64,000 bases of DNA from Aureobasidium sp. EXF-3400 (lineage: Eukaryota; Ascomycota; Dothideomycetes; Dothideales; Saccotheciaceae), in the NCBI GenBank assembly GCA_024195585.1, contig SWBL01000076.1:62001-126000 (forward strand), read 5' to 3'. Made by a program: the position numbers and the translations under genes. Positions 45,757-58,968 of the stretch are shown in pieces. Each line of letters begins with the position of its first letter. The stretch's first letter is position 1. Under the pieces are notes generated by a model. The model did no database searches and was not told the origin of the DNA. It saw only the letters and a program-made list of their open reading frames with translations.

Positions 45757-46370
45757 ATGGCTGATAATGCGCCGGCGAGCGCAACCAACACAGACCAACC
45801 AGGTCGTCCTTACTATGAAAGTCTGCGAAACACGCTCAAGAACACATTGACCAAGAAGCGACAACTCGACGAACAACTGCAGGCGCTTGAAGACAACATC
45901 TACAAAATGGAGAGCAGCTACCTTGAGGACACCAACGGTGCTGGCAATATTGTGCGCGGTTTTGATGGATGGGTCAAGGGTGTCGTCGTAGGAGGAGACA
46001 AGAAGTCTGCCGACGATCGCAAGGCCAGAGTCAGAGTCCGCGACGAAGACCGCATCTTTTCACGGAGCTCTATGTCCTGGATTAGGGTATGCTCAGCCTT
46101 GTCTACATGTCCTTATTCTCGGTCGGACCACTGACACATAACTCACAGGCTCAAGACTCGGACATGCCCACTTCGGCCACCAACACTCCTTCCCATGCGC
46201 CAACACCAGCCTCGTCGGTACCTCCTCAACTAGCCTCGAGAGATAGCAACCATGCCACCCCTAGCAGTACGGTCTCTAAGGCCAACAGCAAAAAGAAGAA
46301 GGCAGCTGACAAGGACGACGACGATGACAAGCCGGCCAAGAGACTCAAGATCACCTACGGCCGCGAATAA
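45757..46370 (+). CDS. EAF6: Chromatin modification subunit EAF6 (183 aa)
   Basis: Exons 45757-46086 and 46149-46370; 184 codons including stop. Residues ~20-110 carry the EAF6 signature: YYESLRNTLKNTLTKKRQLD, LEDNIYKMESSYLED and GNIVRGFDGWVKG. A Ser/Thr/Pro-rich tail with a bipartite Lys patch (KKKKAADKDDDDDK, PAKRLKI) acts as a nuclear signal. Eaf6 is shared by the NuA4 and NuA3 histone acetyltransferase complexes, held in a coiled coil with Epl1 or Nto1. Confidence 0.95.
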
Positions 46371-46730
46371 TGTTCTTAAACACTTTGATTTGTTGCGTTG
46401 AAGCGGGAGTTGGGTCATGGGTCAAATATGCATAGGTCAGAGTTAAGAGGCGTTTAGGCGGAGGTCGTTTTGGGGACTTTTAGTGAGAATATTCCAATGG
46501 TACCACCGCAAGACCAAGGATTATTCTATGCTTTTGCAAAATAGCATGCTTGGTTGTGTTTTATCTTGCCCATGCTTTGAGCGTGCTTTCCAAGTGTTAG
46601 CTCCGTCTGTCTGGACCCGATGTTTGCTTGTGTTTGCTCATCCGGATGATGGCGATCCACCTCCGGACTAAGCCCAGCCTTTGATCTGTGACACTACATT
46701 GTATTTTCATAGTCCATCTTTAGGAATTGC
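46371..46730. other. Intergenic
   Basis: 360 bases between EAF6 and the ChaC gene. Nothing beyond presumed UTR and promoter; a weak match to the GTGCATTTTTATAG repeat core is seen near 46700. Confidence 0.5.
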
Positions 46731-47715
46731 ATGGCTATGTCTTCGGAGGCGACGGAAGACTTGTGGCTTTTCGGTTACGGCAGCCTGATCTGGAAGCCAC
46801 CACCACATTTCGGTAAGCATATCAACAGCCTCTTTGTGCTTGACATATCCCTTGACCAGTACCAGATCTGCGAGTACCCGGCTACGTTGAAGGATACGTG
46901 CGGCGCTTTTGGCAGGCAAGGTGAGCAGATTGGTTTCAGTTGAGGATGTCCAGTAACAGGATGACAACAGTGAAGATCATCGTGGAACTCCTGAGGCTCC
47001 TGGCCGGGTTGTCACCCTGATTGATAGATCGCATTGGAATACTTTGACCGATCAGCATTCGGATGCTCCTTTACAAACATGGGGCGCCGCTTATAGGGTA
47101 CGTCAATTGAGCAAACAATGTCACGAGTGGTCTCGTAACGAGTCTACTTAGCCCAAGTGCATCACCAAGCAGGAGTCAGATGTGATAACAGCTCAGAGCA
47201 GCGCTTCAATGAACCAGCTACGATACTGCGAGATCAACGCTAACCACAACTTACGATGATTCTAGATACCGGGGCCACACGTAGCAGAAGTGAGGGAATA
47301 TCTCGATATTCGAGAGATCAACGGATACAGTATCCAATACACTCCGTTCCACGTTTCGAAGGAGTTTGCAGCTTCACACAATCTGCCAGCACCTATCGAC
47401 TGCTTGGTCTATGTAGGACTTCCAGACAATCCACAGTTCATGGGTCCACAAGACCTTGAAACACTTGCAGAACATATTGTTAAGAGCAGAGGGCCTAGTG
47501 GAGAAAATAAAGACTATCTCTACGGGCTTGATCAAGCTCTTATGGAACTTGGAGAAGGTAGCGAAGACGAGCATGTGCACGACTTGGCCAGACGCTGTCG
47601 TGAGATTGAGTCTAGAGCGTCAAAGGATGTTGACAAGGCAGCAGACAGCAGCGTCATCGGATCCGAGCTGAAGAGGGTGGGAAGTACAGCTGAGCAGGAG
47701 GAGATTGAAAAGTGA
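46731..47715 (+). CDS. GCG1: Glutathione-specific gamma-glutamylcyclotransferase, ChaC type (237 aa)
   Basis: Exons 46731-46812, 46866-46920, 46971-47097, 47266-47715; 238 codons including stop. FGYGSLIWKPPPHF (substrate-binding YGSL loop) is followed across short introns by VPGYVEGYVRRFWQ, ASEDHRGTPEAPGRVVTL, TWGAAYR|IPGPH and the catalytic Glu in VREYLDIREINGY (YLD.RE). It cleaves glutathione to 5-oxoproline and Cys-Gly in the cytosol, part of sulfur and redox metabolism. The C-terminal ~60 residues form a charged coiled tail. The last intron (168 nt) is long for this window. Confidence 0.94.
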
Positions 47716-47992
47716 GAAGCTTGTAAATAGATGTCTGGTATAGATAGTTGTGTAGAGGAATTGCATAGACTCAGGTGCCAAGATGTCATATCGAAGCAGG
47801 AGAACCAGGCGCATGGAAGGTTCGTAGATCGGAGGTGGCTGCGGGACGAACCGGAGCTTCGTGTACATTGCAACGGTGTGTGCGGAGTGAACGAGACGAA
47901 TCTATAACGTATGTGAGTGCAAGAATAAGGGGGAGTTTTGTCCTCCATCCAATGTCGACGACCTGATTGTCTAGACGTGCGCATCTGTCGAC

Positions 47993-49353
47993 ATGCGACA
48001 AGAGAACGCGGCCTCATGGAGCGACATCCCGACTTCTGCGCTGCGAGCTGAACTGCTACGTCGACAAGCAGTCGACCATGACCGGCCTACTTGTGGCACC
48101 ACGGGTACCACCAACGACTACAACATGCCTCTGCATGTCTTTGCTCTGGTATTGATCCTTGTGCTCAGTACGCTAGGTCAGTCTCGCTCTTGTGCCTCAC
48201 ACTGCTTCTCCACGCTGACCATGCCCCAGCATGCTCGTTCCCAATTCTTGTTCGACGGCTTCCTCGGATGCCCGTACCTCGACAATTCCTATTCCTGTCC
48301 AGGCACTTCGGCACCGGCGTCTTGATTGCAACCGCCTTTGTGCATCTCCTGCCCACCGCTTTCAATTCCCTCACTGATCCGTGCCTCCCGCCGTTCTGGA
48401 ACCATGGATATCCCGCTATGGCTGGCTTCATCGCTATGATTTCCGTCATGGTAGTCGTAGGTGTAGAGATGTTCTTCGCTAGCAAAGGAGCTGGTCATTC
48501 CCACTCGAGCGATTATCTATCACCCAGCGAACACCACGAAGACATGATTCCCTTAAGAAGCAATAATCGCGAGGGTCTTTCGAGACCACTGCACAGACGG
48601 AGTGACAGTTATCGACCTTTCAGTCAGGGACAAATAGGAGCTGATGCGGACAACACCGAGAACATGACATCGCAAGACAACGGAAGTTACACCGACACGG
48701 AACCGCTAGCTCAGAAGGGTCGTGCCAGTCTAGATGATACAGGCAGCAATTCAGATCTTGATCTTGATGAGCTGGATGCTCACATGAATGGTCATGGCCA
48801 CGGACATGTTGTCGAGCCCAGTCTGGAACGAACCGATTCGCCTTCCGAGCAAATGCAGCAACAAAAGATGCTGCTACAATGTTTACTGCTGGAAGCTGGT
48901 ATTCTCTTTCATAGTGTCTTCATAGGCATGGCAGTGTCGGTAGCAACAGGCACATCATTCATCGTCTTGCTTGTAGCCATCTCATTCCACCAGACTTTTG
49001 AAGGACTGGCTCTGGGTTCTCGTATTGCTGCTATCACCATATTTCCAAAGCGGTCACCACGGCCCTGGCTGATGGCGTTAGCCTATGGAACGACCACACC
49101 CTTTGGACAGGCTATTGGACTTCTTGTACATAATCTTTACGATCCATACAGTCAAACGGGTTTACTCATGGTAGGCATCATGAATGCAATCAGCAGCGGG
49201 TTACTGTTGTTTGCTGGATTGGTTGAATTGTTAGCAGAGGATTTTCTGAGCGACGAAAGCTATGTGGCCCTTAAGGGACGAAAACGACTTCAGGCTTGTG
49301 GTGCTGTGGTCGCCGGAGCTTTATTAATGGCGCTGGTCGGTGCATGGGCTTAG
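47993..49353 (+). CDS. ZIP-family zinc/iron transporter (435 aa)
   Basis: Exons 47993-48176 and 48230-49353; 436 codons including stop. Eight hydrophobic segments. TM2 contains HFGTGVLIATAFVHLLP. The long loop between TM3 and TM4 carries a His-rich motif (HMNGHGHGHV, ~265) for metal sensing. TM4 has HSVFIGMAVSV and TM5 HQTFEGLALGSR, the paired metal-site helices of the family. It imports Zn2+ or Fe2+ across the plasma membrane or a vacuolar membrane, similar to Zrt1/2 proteins. Acidic Ser-rich insertions in the loop suggest regulation. The N-terminal ~45 residues are extracellular with Cys. Confidence 0.95.
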
Positions 49354-50191
49354 CATTTAAAAGCATGGGAGAAACAATGTGTTAAACATGTCTCAGAATG
49401 GGAAACGTGGACAAAGTACGTATACGCAAAGACGTCAGGCCAGAAGACGATTTAGTTCGTCCACACTGTGCAGAAAAACATGTAAATGTTCTAAAGTCTA
49501 TAAGTTTCATCGTACTCCGCCGGCGGAGACAAGCAAAATGTACACTATAAAAAGGCACAGATGTTCTTGGAGGAGAGGCATGTCCATCGAGAGCCGATAG
49601 GTCGTCGCTTCTCAGTGGGCACCATCCTATTCCCTGTAGTATTGTGCATTTTTATAGCTGCACGCGTACATGCTTTGGTACACGGGGAGGTGACAGGGAA
49701 AGGAACAAAACCTGATTGTTAATGGCAAAGCTAGGGATTGCTTAGCTAGAACGAAGAACAATAATTAGGCTCGGAGGATGCATGATGGCGACAAGTGAAT
49801 GATCGACAAGTCTGGAGATGAGGAGTCAAAGCGACAGCCGCCGCTAGTGTCTTTGTCGCATATCGACAGCAAGAATAAGTCATTGCTCTTCTCATACACA
49901 CTAGGCGTGCCAACTCGTCGTCTCGAAAGCAGATTCCTGCGCCTGAGTCTTTTTTGGTCGTCGTTCCCATTTAACAAGTCATCGCTCTGGAACAAGCGGC
50001 GGTCGTTCCCGAATCAAGCCGTTAGCACCGCACTCGACCGCCGTCCTACGGTCCCTTGGACATCCCTGCCTCTTATCTCTCGTCTCTACCAACACAGCTG
50101 CGCCACGCGTCCTCCTGCTCCCTAACAACGCTCATTACTTGTTCAGGCTTTTCAGCAGACAGTGGTATGCCGGTTTAGCGACAACATCCAA
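49354..50191. other. Intergenic with one repeat copy
   Basis: 838 bases. Contains the dispersed repeat copy at 49639-49690 and the promoter of the RING gene. No gene found. Confidence 0.55.
49639..49690 (+). repeat. Distant copy of the 36-kb repeat family
   Basis: GTATTGTGCATTTTTATAGC at 49639 matches the reverse complement of 36092-36112 in 20 of 21 positions. TACACGGGGAGG nearby resembles the terminal repeat TAGCACACGGGAGGAG of the 36-kb element, so this may be a shortened relative. Confidence 0.55.
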
Positions 50192-51429
50192 ATGTCTGCC
50201 ACGACGTCGACTGTGCCGAGCGCCGCCTCCTCCTCTATCTCTGCATCAGCGACCAGCACCGGCTCTTCTGGTGGAGGCAGCGGCCCAACCAGCTCACCTC
50301 TTCTGTTTTTCGTTGCCCTGGGCTTTGGTGTTGTCTTCACCAATTTATGGTACCTATGCTTCTCGTCTCTTGTCTGTTTCGCCTCCCCTTCTGACCCTGT
50401 GTCTCCAGGATTATCGTCGGTGTGAAGTACTGCTTCCGCTACAACCAGCGCAATCGTCAGCGCGCACTCGGTGAAGATGGTAATCCCATTGACCTCATGG
50501 CCATGCCTCGCCCCCACAGACGCCGAAGGGAGAAGAAACTCATGACCATGGACGACGTGAACGAGCGCTTCCCTCTCACCAAGTACAAGATATGGAGAGC
50601 TTCACGCGAGGCCCATGGGCTGCCTGCCGCTGGCGGTGTGAGTGCTGCCCCAAGTCGCGCTCCAAGCATTCGACAATCCAATTCACCGGAGCTGCACGAG
50701 TCACCTCAGTCTCCTCGTACTACTCTTGAAATGGCTCAACAACACCATGTCAATACCGCTGCCGCTGCCTCATCGACTGCCGCTGCTACTGCTTACGACA
50801 AGGTTCCACTGGAGAAGGCAGAGACCGTTGCATCCTCTGTGCACGAAAACGACCACGAGTCTGACGACGAAGACGATCCGATTCGGACTGCCGCGCCACC
50901 TGAAATGGTTGCGCCCCCTGGAGATACTTGCGCCATCTGTCTGGACAACCTCGAAGATGACGACGATGTTCGCGGTCTCACTTGTGGCCACGCCTTCCAC
51001 GCAGCATGTCTTGATCCTTGGCTCACTTCCCGTCGTGCATGCTGCCCTCTATGCAAGGCCGACTACTATGTTCCAAAGCCTCGTGCTGCAGACGACGCCG
51101 ACGAGACTGGCCGTAGGGAGCGTGGTATGCGTTTGCCCTCGAGCCCTGCCGCTGCTTGGATTGGTGGTCGTAGATCAGGGAACACGGGCAGGAGGCGCAT
51201 GATGCTAGGTGGTCCAAGATTCCTGGTTGTCGAACCTCCTACCGAGCAACACGGCATCCCAGAAATTCTGCAAAGCGATCCGAGCCCAAGCGATCGACAG
51301 GAACCTCAAGGCGGTTGGCTCAGCAGACTGCCCCGGTTCTCGAATCCTCTTCGACGTGGGAACAACACGACGCAGAACAACACCACAACTACTACACCAG
51401 GCGATCTTGAAGCTGGAACTTCGAGATGA
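50192..51429 (+). CDS. Membrane-anchored RING-H2 ubiquitin ligase (392 aa)
   Basis: Exons 50192-50349 and 50409-51429; 393 codons including stop. A Ser/Thr/Gly-rich N-terminus leads to one transmembrane helix (LLFFVALGFGVVFTNLWIIV) assembled across the intron. A basic segment (RPHRRRREKKL) and disordered Ser/Ala linker follow. The RING-H2 lies at ~235-285: CAICLDNLEDDD, CGHAFHAACLDPWL, CCPLCKADY. Basic and Asn/Thr-rich tail. It likely works as an E3 at the endomembrane system; substrate unknown. Confidence 0.92.
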
Positions 51430-51734
51430 TTTTACACAACGGTGATACAACCTATCGGTTTTGGTCTTTTTGGCAGCGGGGTATTTCTGGGTCTTTCCGG
51501 TATAACAGCGACGGGCTGGGTCTAGGGGATGGTGTCTATTTCAGCGTGATACGGGCGAGCGACAACGTTATGGGGGGCTTCAGGCGCCTTGGTTGGGCGT
51601 TCTCATCTTTCTTGAAATTTTATGATTGCATTGTCAAAGCTGTTTGCATCTTTAGTCTTAACTTCAACTCCATTTCTCAACATTCTTGTGACCTTGTGCC
51701 CACTATGTTTCTGGACTTGCGGCAGATTTTCAAT
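51430..51734. other. Convergent 3' region
   Basis: 305 bases between the converging RING and cyclophilin stops. No feature. Confidence 0.6.
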
Positions 51735-52387
51735 CTACATCTCTCCGCACTGAGCGATAGCAATATCTTGGATGGGTTTGTCCGTCACGTTGGTTCTGAC
51801 GTTCTCGATCTTTCGAACAACATCCATGCCATCGACCACCTTTCCAAAGACCACGTGCTTGCCATTGAGATGAGGTAGCGGCACAGTGGTGATGAAGAAC
51901 TGACAGCCGTTTGTGTTTGGACCAGAGTTCTAGTAAAAAGGTTCACGTTAGTCTTGTACGTAGAGGTATCGTTATCGTCAACACGGGAAGCTCACCGCCA
52001 TGGACAGCAAGCCAGCAACATCGTGTCTCAGGTTGAAGTTCTCGTCAGCAAAGGCTTTGGTGCCATAGATCGAAGCCGAGCCAGTGCCGTCGCCATTGAG
52101 GAAGTCACCTCCTTGGATCATGAAATTCGGAATCTTTTCATCGCATTAGCCTCTTGTGTGTACTCAGATCAAAGTATTGCAATACTCACCACACGGTGGA
52201 ATTTGCATCCCTTGTAGCCTTGGGGGTGTCCTAGATGGTTCTTGGTCTCGCCTGTACAATATTGACGGAAGTTTTCGGCAGTCTTTGGCACAACATCCTG
52301 GAAAAGCTCCATTTTGATTCGACCCAAGGGCTCGCCGCCCACGGTGATGTCGAAGAAAACCACAGGATTGGGCGATGATGCAGCCAT
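51735..52387 (-). CDS. Cyclophilin H-type peptidyl-prolyl isomerase (176 aa)
   Basis: Exons (minus): 52387-52190, 52133-51996, 51929-51735, all introns phase 0; 177 codons including stop. Single-domain cyclophilin: [29 protein letters not shown], catalytic Arg in [35 protein letters not shown] and [10 protein letters not shown]. The C-terminus QCGEM is typical of the U4/U6 snRNP-associated cyclophilin CypH/USA-CYP. His replaces the usual Trp before LNGKHVVFG, a change also seen in Cyp40-type proteins that lowers cyclosporin affinity. Probable role in the tri-snRNP. Confidence 0.94.
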
Positions 52388-52961
52388 CTTGTTTGGGTTG
52401 AGTATGTGTGACTGGGTCAAACAGGGATCTTCAGGGTGATTGAGTGATGGGCGTTCTGGGATTGCGTGTTGCTTTGACTTCTCTGATGTGGATAGATGAT
52501 TGTATGTGCCTTAGTGTTGTGGTGTATTAGAAGTTTCGGATTCTATAAATTATCGAATGCCGATGCTAGAACAAATGAGTTTTGACGAACAAGGAGCAGT
52601 CCAGAACAATGGAGGACTTGAAGAAGCAGCTTACTGAGCCGTATCAAGCACTATGAGTGAACATATCAGGAGAAAATGGAGAGATGATGAGTTTGAGGTG
52701 GAACGCAGTGAGAGACAGGGTCACACGGCTAGCATGACAGTGTCGACAAGTTGGAAGCTGCCCCGCTCTTTGACATCATAGTACCTATGAGCTCGCAGGT
52801 TCTCGAGCACTCCAGGCTCCCTCTTTTCTCAACTACAAACACAATCCTTCAACCAAATCTGCACCAACATACAGTCTGTCACTTTCACAAGGTGTGTACA
52901 TGTTCGGAACCCAGAAGAGTGATGAACTCGAGCTGACCACTTGTACTGCAGTACTCCAACC
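52388..52961. other. Divergent promoter region
   Basis: 574 bases between the cyclophilin and Gly-rich gene starts. A GTGTGT..CTGCAG stretch (~52893-52951) just before the second ATG could be a 5' UTR intron. Confidence 0.45.
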
Positions 52962-54212
52962 ATGTCATACGGAAACGAACGCTACGGCGGTGGTGATGAC
53001 GGCGACTACTCTCGCCGCAACGAAGGCAACTATGGTGGCCGCGATGAATACGGCGGCGACAACAGAGGAGACTATGGACGTGGCGGTCGTCAGGAGTTTG
53101 GCAACTCCCAGGGCGGCTTCGGTGACCAAGGATACGGCGGTCAGAGCGGTGGCTACGGTCAAGGCAACCCCGAACACGGTCGCCACCACCGCCGTGACGA
53201 TGAATCTGGCTACGATGAGCGCCGTGACGACATTAGAAACCACGCACAGTCTGGCTACGGGTAATTCTCTTTCACCTTCTCTAACAATTGGATCACGACT
53301 GACTGTACAACTTAGCTCGGTCTCCGGCCCTGGTGGTTATGGCAGAGGACAGGAAGCTTATGGTGGCCCCGGTGATAGAGTAAGCTCAGACAACCCCGAA
53401 AGCAGATATGGCTCTGGCTACAACGAGGGCGATCGCTTCAATGGCCGCAACAACGACGGAGGCTACGGTGGCCGCAACGACGACAAAGACGGACGTTATG
53501 GTGGCGGTAATGGGGGCTACGGCGGCGGCAACAACAACAATGAAGGACGCTACGGTGGTGGTAACGACAACGAAGGACGCTACGGCGGTGGCAATGGAAG
53601 CTACGGCGGCGGCAACGGTGGCCATGGGCACTCTAGCGGCACCTCTTATGGCAACGTCCCTGGCGGCTCTGACGACTACTCGTCCGCAGCCCACACTGCA
53701 GCCCAGCACGCTGGTGATTCTGGAGACTCGAATCTGTTCAGCAACGCCCTTGGCATGCTTTCTGGCCACAAGGCACAACAAGAGGATGTCGATGAAGACG
53801 ATGCTATGAGACAGCACCAGCAGTTCTACGGCGGAGCTGGTCAGCCTCACCCAGCCAGTTCTGGTAGCATGGGCTCGGCTGCCGCTATGCAGGCCCTCAA
53901 GATGTTCAATCAGGGAGGTGGCTCTTCCGGTTCTGGCAATGCTCCCAAGAGCCAGAACGACTTCATCGGTCTTGCCATGTCTCAAGCTGCCAAGCTCTTC
54001 GGTATGCATCCAAACCATGACTTGCAAGACATTGTGCTAACTAGTATCTAGACCAGCAAAGCTCCCAAGGCAACGTACACCAGTCAGCTTCAAAGCAGGA
54101 CGCGGTTTCTTCGGCTGCCCAGATGGCCCTCAAGATGTACATGAAGAGCCAAGGGGGTGGCGGTGGCAGCAGTGGCAGCGGCCTCATGGGACTTGTGAGC
54201 AAGTTCATGTAA
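52962..54212 (+). CDS. Gly/Tyr-rich protein with C-terminal helical domain, DUF7721-like (381 aa)
   Basis: Exons 52962-53260, 53316-54001, 54052-54212; 382 codons including stop. Residues 1-210 are low-complexity, made of repeats such as RYGGG, GSYGGGNGG and EGRYGGGND with Arg and Asn. From ~225 a helical region begins: DDYSSAAHTAAQHAGDSGD, LFSNALGMLSGHK, AMQALKMFNQ, DFIGLAMSQAAKLFDQ and AAQMALKMYMKSQ, ending LMGLVSKFM. That helical part is the fungal DUF7721/beta-flanking type found in many Ascomycota, with no known function. The N-terminus resembles RNA-binding or phase-separating Gly-rich proteins, which is inference only. Stress-linked regulation is not shown. Confidence 0.85.
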
Positions 54213-54461
54213 ATGCGACGACGACACACGATGGAACGAACCACGTTTTGACATAGCTATGATAATCGAAGAAAATCGCTATTTCCACTCATCCGAACAG
54301 AACTTACGCTTGACCGTGTTGAAAGCACTCTCGATGTCGTCGCAGAGAATCAGACTAGACCAAGCTAAATAAATGCTGCAAGTTGATGGTAATCTGATCA
54401 AAAGTGTCAAAATCATATGGCTGGGTAACAATATTCTGTGTGACTAGTCTTAGTGCCAGAT

Positions 54462-55943
54462 CTATAATCGTCCGCCCTCTCCTGTACGGCTTTTCAACTT
54501 CAAATACCCTTTGTTGCTATCCTCCCCACTGACATCCTCAGACTCAGGGACTCGCTTCGCAGAAGAAGAACCGACCGAAGTGGTTCCGCGAGAACCTCTA
54601 GAGCCGCCTACAAGCACCGCCTCCTCTTGTTCAAAATCGTCTCCAGATATGACCTCCCATTCCGCGCCCGACATGTCTTGTAGAAGAATCTGCTTGATCT
54701 TGTCGAGGAAACGAGCAAAAGAAGCAGCTCGCCAATTACGCATCGCATCAAGACCTTCGATCGAAGCAGGGGTTTGACGCGGGCTAGCATGGGAGAATTG
54801 GCCGAATGGCTGGTTCGTGCGCGTGAGGTATTCCGCATTGGTTGTCTGTGGAGTCGAGCTTCTATTGGTATGTTCACGGAACAGTGTGAAGAGATTCAGT
54901 CCCATGGGACAAACAGCTTGATATGCGCTGGAGAGATTGAGACCCTGGGAAGTGCAGAGCCATGCGATGTTCCAAGCTAGCAATGAGATACCCTCAATGA
55001 AAAGGTTGTATCTAGCAGGATCCTCCTTGGCTAGAGCGACTAAAGGACGATCCAGATGGAGGAGCCGTGGTTTTGGCAGGGGGCGTTGATCCAAGGTACG
55101 TGACGACGATGGAGTCGACGAAGAACCCGGGAAAGGAAGTTCAAAACCCTGGTATGAAGATTGCAAGGAGAAGATAGTGGGATGAGGATAGCTTGCATGA
55201 GGAGGAGTGATCTCGGCTGGAAGGCGGACAGAAAGATAATGACAACATGTGATCAACAGGCGGCATATATTGGCGAGTGAGGCATTGATGAGTTGAGGTT
55301 GCGCAGAATTGAGATGGCGTAGGTCTGTGATGGAGATGCCACCAATGGCATAGTCGTACATGATGGTGCCGTCTGGCATGCGCCGTCGTTTTTGCTGTAG
55401 TCCCGCCAGCCTTGCTGTCTCTTGACATAATTTGGTTCTACCCTCGAGGGTGCGTGCTTGTACCTTGTCGAGTCTTCGCTGGCTTCGGCGGATAGTTGCA
55501 TGAAGGGGCTCGAGTAGTTGAGGCACGCGGCTGGTCATCTCGGCTCTCTCGCGTACTATCTCAGCGTGTCTCTGTTTGATATCATGCTGGCGTGAGATAT
55601 TTTCTCTACGAGCTTGTTCTATCTGGTGCTTGAGAAGGGTGACCTGCTCATTGATAACGGTGCAGCGCACGCTTGTAGCCTGGCTTTCTTGTAATATCTG
55701 GGCATGAGCATGCTTTCTGGAGCTCTCCGTAAGATCTACAACCTCCGGGTTGGAAGATGACAGAGACAAGGAGTGATCTGAGAGTGGTGAGATGACAGAG
55801 TTGACCTGTCTGCGAAGGGACTCCGTATTGAGCAGATCTGCCAATCTGTCCAGCCGAGCCTGATACACGAGCGCTCGAGCACACGAGACGCATGTTGGTT
55901 GTCCACGAGAAGGGAAGACTGTAGAGCATACAGTACATTCCAT
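54462..55943 (-). CDS. ATG14: Autophagy PI3-kinase subunit, ATG14-like (493 aa)
   Basis: Single exon. The N-terminus has two CxxC pairs (C3..C6 and C18..C21), as in Atg14/Barkor. A coiled-coil region lies at ~85-200 (VTLLKHQIEQARRENISRQH). The rest forms the Atg14/UVRAG C-terminal domain (DYAIGGISI, LNSAQPQLINASLANICRLL, LNLSSAYQAVCPMGLNLFTL) and ends in a disordered Ser/Glu tail. By family it directs the Vps34-Vps15-Vps30 complex to the autophagosome site to make PI3P. A Vps38/UVRAG identity cannot be excluded, but the Cys motif favours ATG14. Confidence 0.85.
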   Translation of the reverse strand: MECTVCSTVFPSRGQPTCVSCARALVYQARLDRLADLLNTESLRRQVNSVISPLSDHSLSLSSSNPEVVDLTESSRKHAHAQILQESQATSVRCTVINEQVTLLKHQIEQARRENISRQHDIKQRHAEIVRERAEMTSRVPQLLEPLHATIRRSQRRLDKVQARTLEGRTKLCQETARLAGLQQKRRRMPDGTIMYDYAIGGISITDLRHLNSAQPQLINASLANICRLLITCCHYLSVRLPAEITPPHASYPHPTIFSLQSSYQGFELPFPGSSSTPSSSRTLDQRPLPKPRLLHLDRPLVALAKEDPARYNLFIEGISLLAWNIAWLCTSQGLNLSSAYQAVCPMGLNLFTLFREHTNRSSTPQTTNAEYLTRTNQPFGQFSHASPRQTPASIEGLDAMRNWRAASFARFLDKIKQILLQDMSGAEWEVISGDDFEQEEAVLVGGSRGSRGTTSVGSSSAKRVPESEDVSGEDSNKGYLKLKSRTGEGGRL

Positions 55944-56504
55944 CGTTTGGCCGATGTTTGGATAACTACCGCTCCTGCATTGGTTGATGTTCTAAGGGTT
56001 TCTCGGAAGAAAGCTGAGAGAGTCTCAGAAGACTGTTGTATCAACACTTTGTGATTTCACACAGACATGAAACACTCTGAAGCGTGCTCGCTTGCATGGC
56101 ACCCGAATTCCAAGTCACAAGTGCAGGTAAAAATGTTGGAGTCGTTCATGGATGGCAGTCACGCCTCCACGCGCACAGCTGGGTGACGAAGCCCCCCTTT
56201 CGATGATTTAGCGAAGCACTTTGATTTTCTCGCCGAAGATGAATACACAGCTTCACAAAATTGAGGTGTTACCAAAGATGGGGTCCGCAATAAATCATTT
56301 AAAGTTCTGGTAACCATTCTCTCCATTGTTCATATAGATAGATATCGGCCTCTGTGGTGGGTAGGGGCTTGATTACCCGGCCATTTCGAGCATGTCACGC
56401 GTCGCGTCACTCGCGCTTGCCTATCACCGAATCTCCAACACCTTGATATATGCTTCAGAATACGCATCTCTCTGAATAGCACATCACACATCACACATCA
56501 CACC
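55944..56504. other. Divergent promoter region
   Basis: 561 bases between two divergent starts. A CACATCA triplet-like run (56482-56503) sits directly before the next ATG. No gene. Confidence 0.5.
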
Positions 56505-56988
56505 ATGGAATCCGGCGATACTACTCCACACGATCAGAACAGTCCCCCACTAGACCAGCACGATGAAGAGGATGCCACTGATCCACAGGAAGAAATGGAG
56601 CCATTCGATTGGCAAGGACTAGAGACCAGTTACCTCAAAGCTATGGCGGAATGCAAGGCAGAAGAAGACGCTTATCTTGAAGAATTTGCTTCTCTGTCAC
56701 AATTCTTTGGCATTTGGGCAGAAACTATCTCAGGCCACGAACAGAAAAGAAGCCACCAACGGTATGTTTAGCTACAACCGAAATATGACTTTCGTCTAAT
56801 CCTTCCCCTTCTAGCCTGAAAACACAAAGCGCCCTGGTCATAAGAAAAGAGGAAGAGCTCGAAGAGCGCAGAAAACACTGTAAGACCCGGACCAGAAACT
56901 ACTTTACGAGAGTCTCCTAACGAGTTTAACTTCAGATGTCCAAGTTGTTCAGGCCTTTCGTATGGCGCTTTCTATGCTCGATCGCTGA
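56505..56988 (+). CDS. Small acidic coiled-coil protein (124 aa)
   Basis: Exons 56505-56761, 56815-56879, 56936-56988; 125 codons including stop, each junction in phase with good splice sites. Acidic first third (DEEDATDPQEEMEPFDW), then a helix (YLKAMAECKAEEDAYLEEF) and a Glu/Arg-rich second helix (IRKEEELEERRKHYVQVVQ). No known domain. The size and coiled-coil pattern suggest a partner subunit, but the function is unknown. Confidence 0.6.
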
Positions 56989-57314
56989 GGTTCTTCGACA
57001 CGCCATTGTCCCCTCAAGAACTGTCAATGTGGTTTCCTTGATTCCGCGCTTTCTGCTGTGTACGACGACGAGTCCTCTGGCCCGTATCTGCATTTTTGCG
57101 TCACATTGAGGGATCGCGATTGTCTGTCTTTGTGTTGTTGCTTTCTTGCTTTTTTCAATCGCTTTATACCCACTCGCCAGAGTATGCGAATAACTAGAAG
57201 TCATGCAGTCTAATGATGAGCTCCCAAGCCTAGTTCTATACAAAACGTACTAGGTCTTCGAAAAGCTGAAATCTATATCTTTACAAAAACCACATCACTG
57301 CTCTTGTATTTGGC
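56989..57314. other. Convergent 3' region
   Basis: 326 bases between the converging stops of the small acidic protein and thioredoxin reductase. No feature seen. Confidence 0.6.
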
Positions 57315-58795
<1,481 letters not shown>

Positions 58796-58968
58796 TCAGC
58801 TTCGAATCTTCGGCTTGGCTTGGCTTTGTCTGCCGGATCTCGGGCGCCCACGTGCCCATGCCGCGGCCGCGCCGGATGCCAACTCCTGGACCTGAAGATC
58901 GAAGCCACCATGAGTCTTATCTGATACTGTACGAACGTCGGTTTGCTTTTGATCTATGTACACATCGT

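Noticed and set aside
53386..54027. 213-codon frame antisense to the Gly-rich gene
   Set aside because: Composition follows from the repeated GGC/TAC codons in the sense gene.
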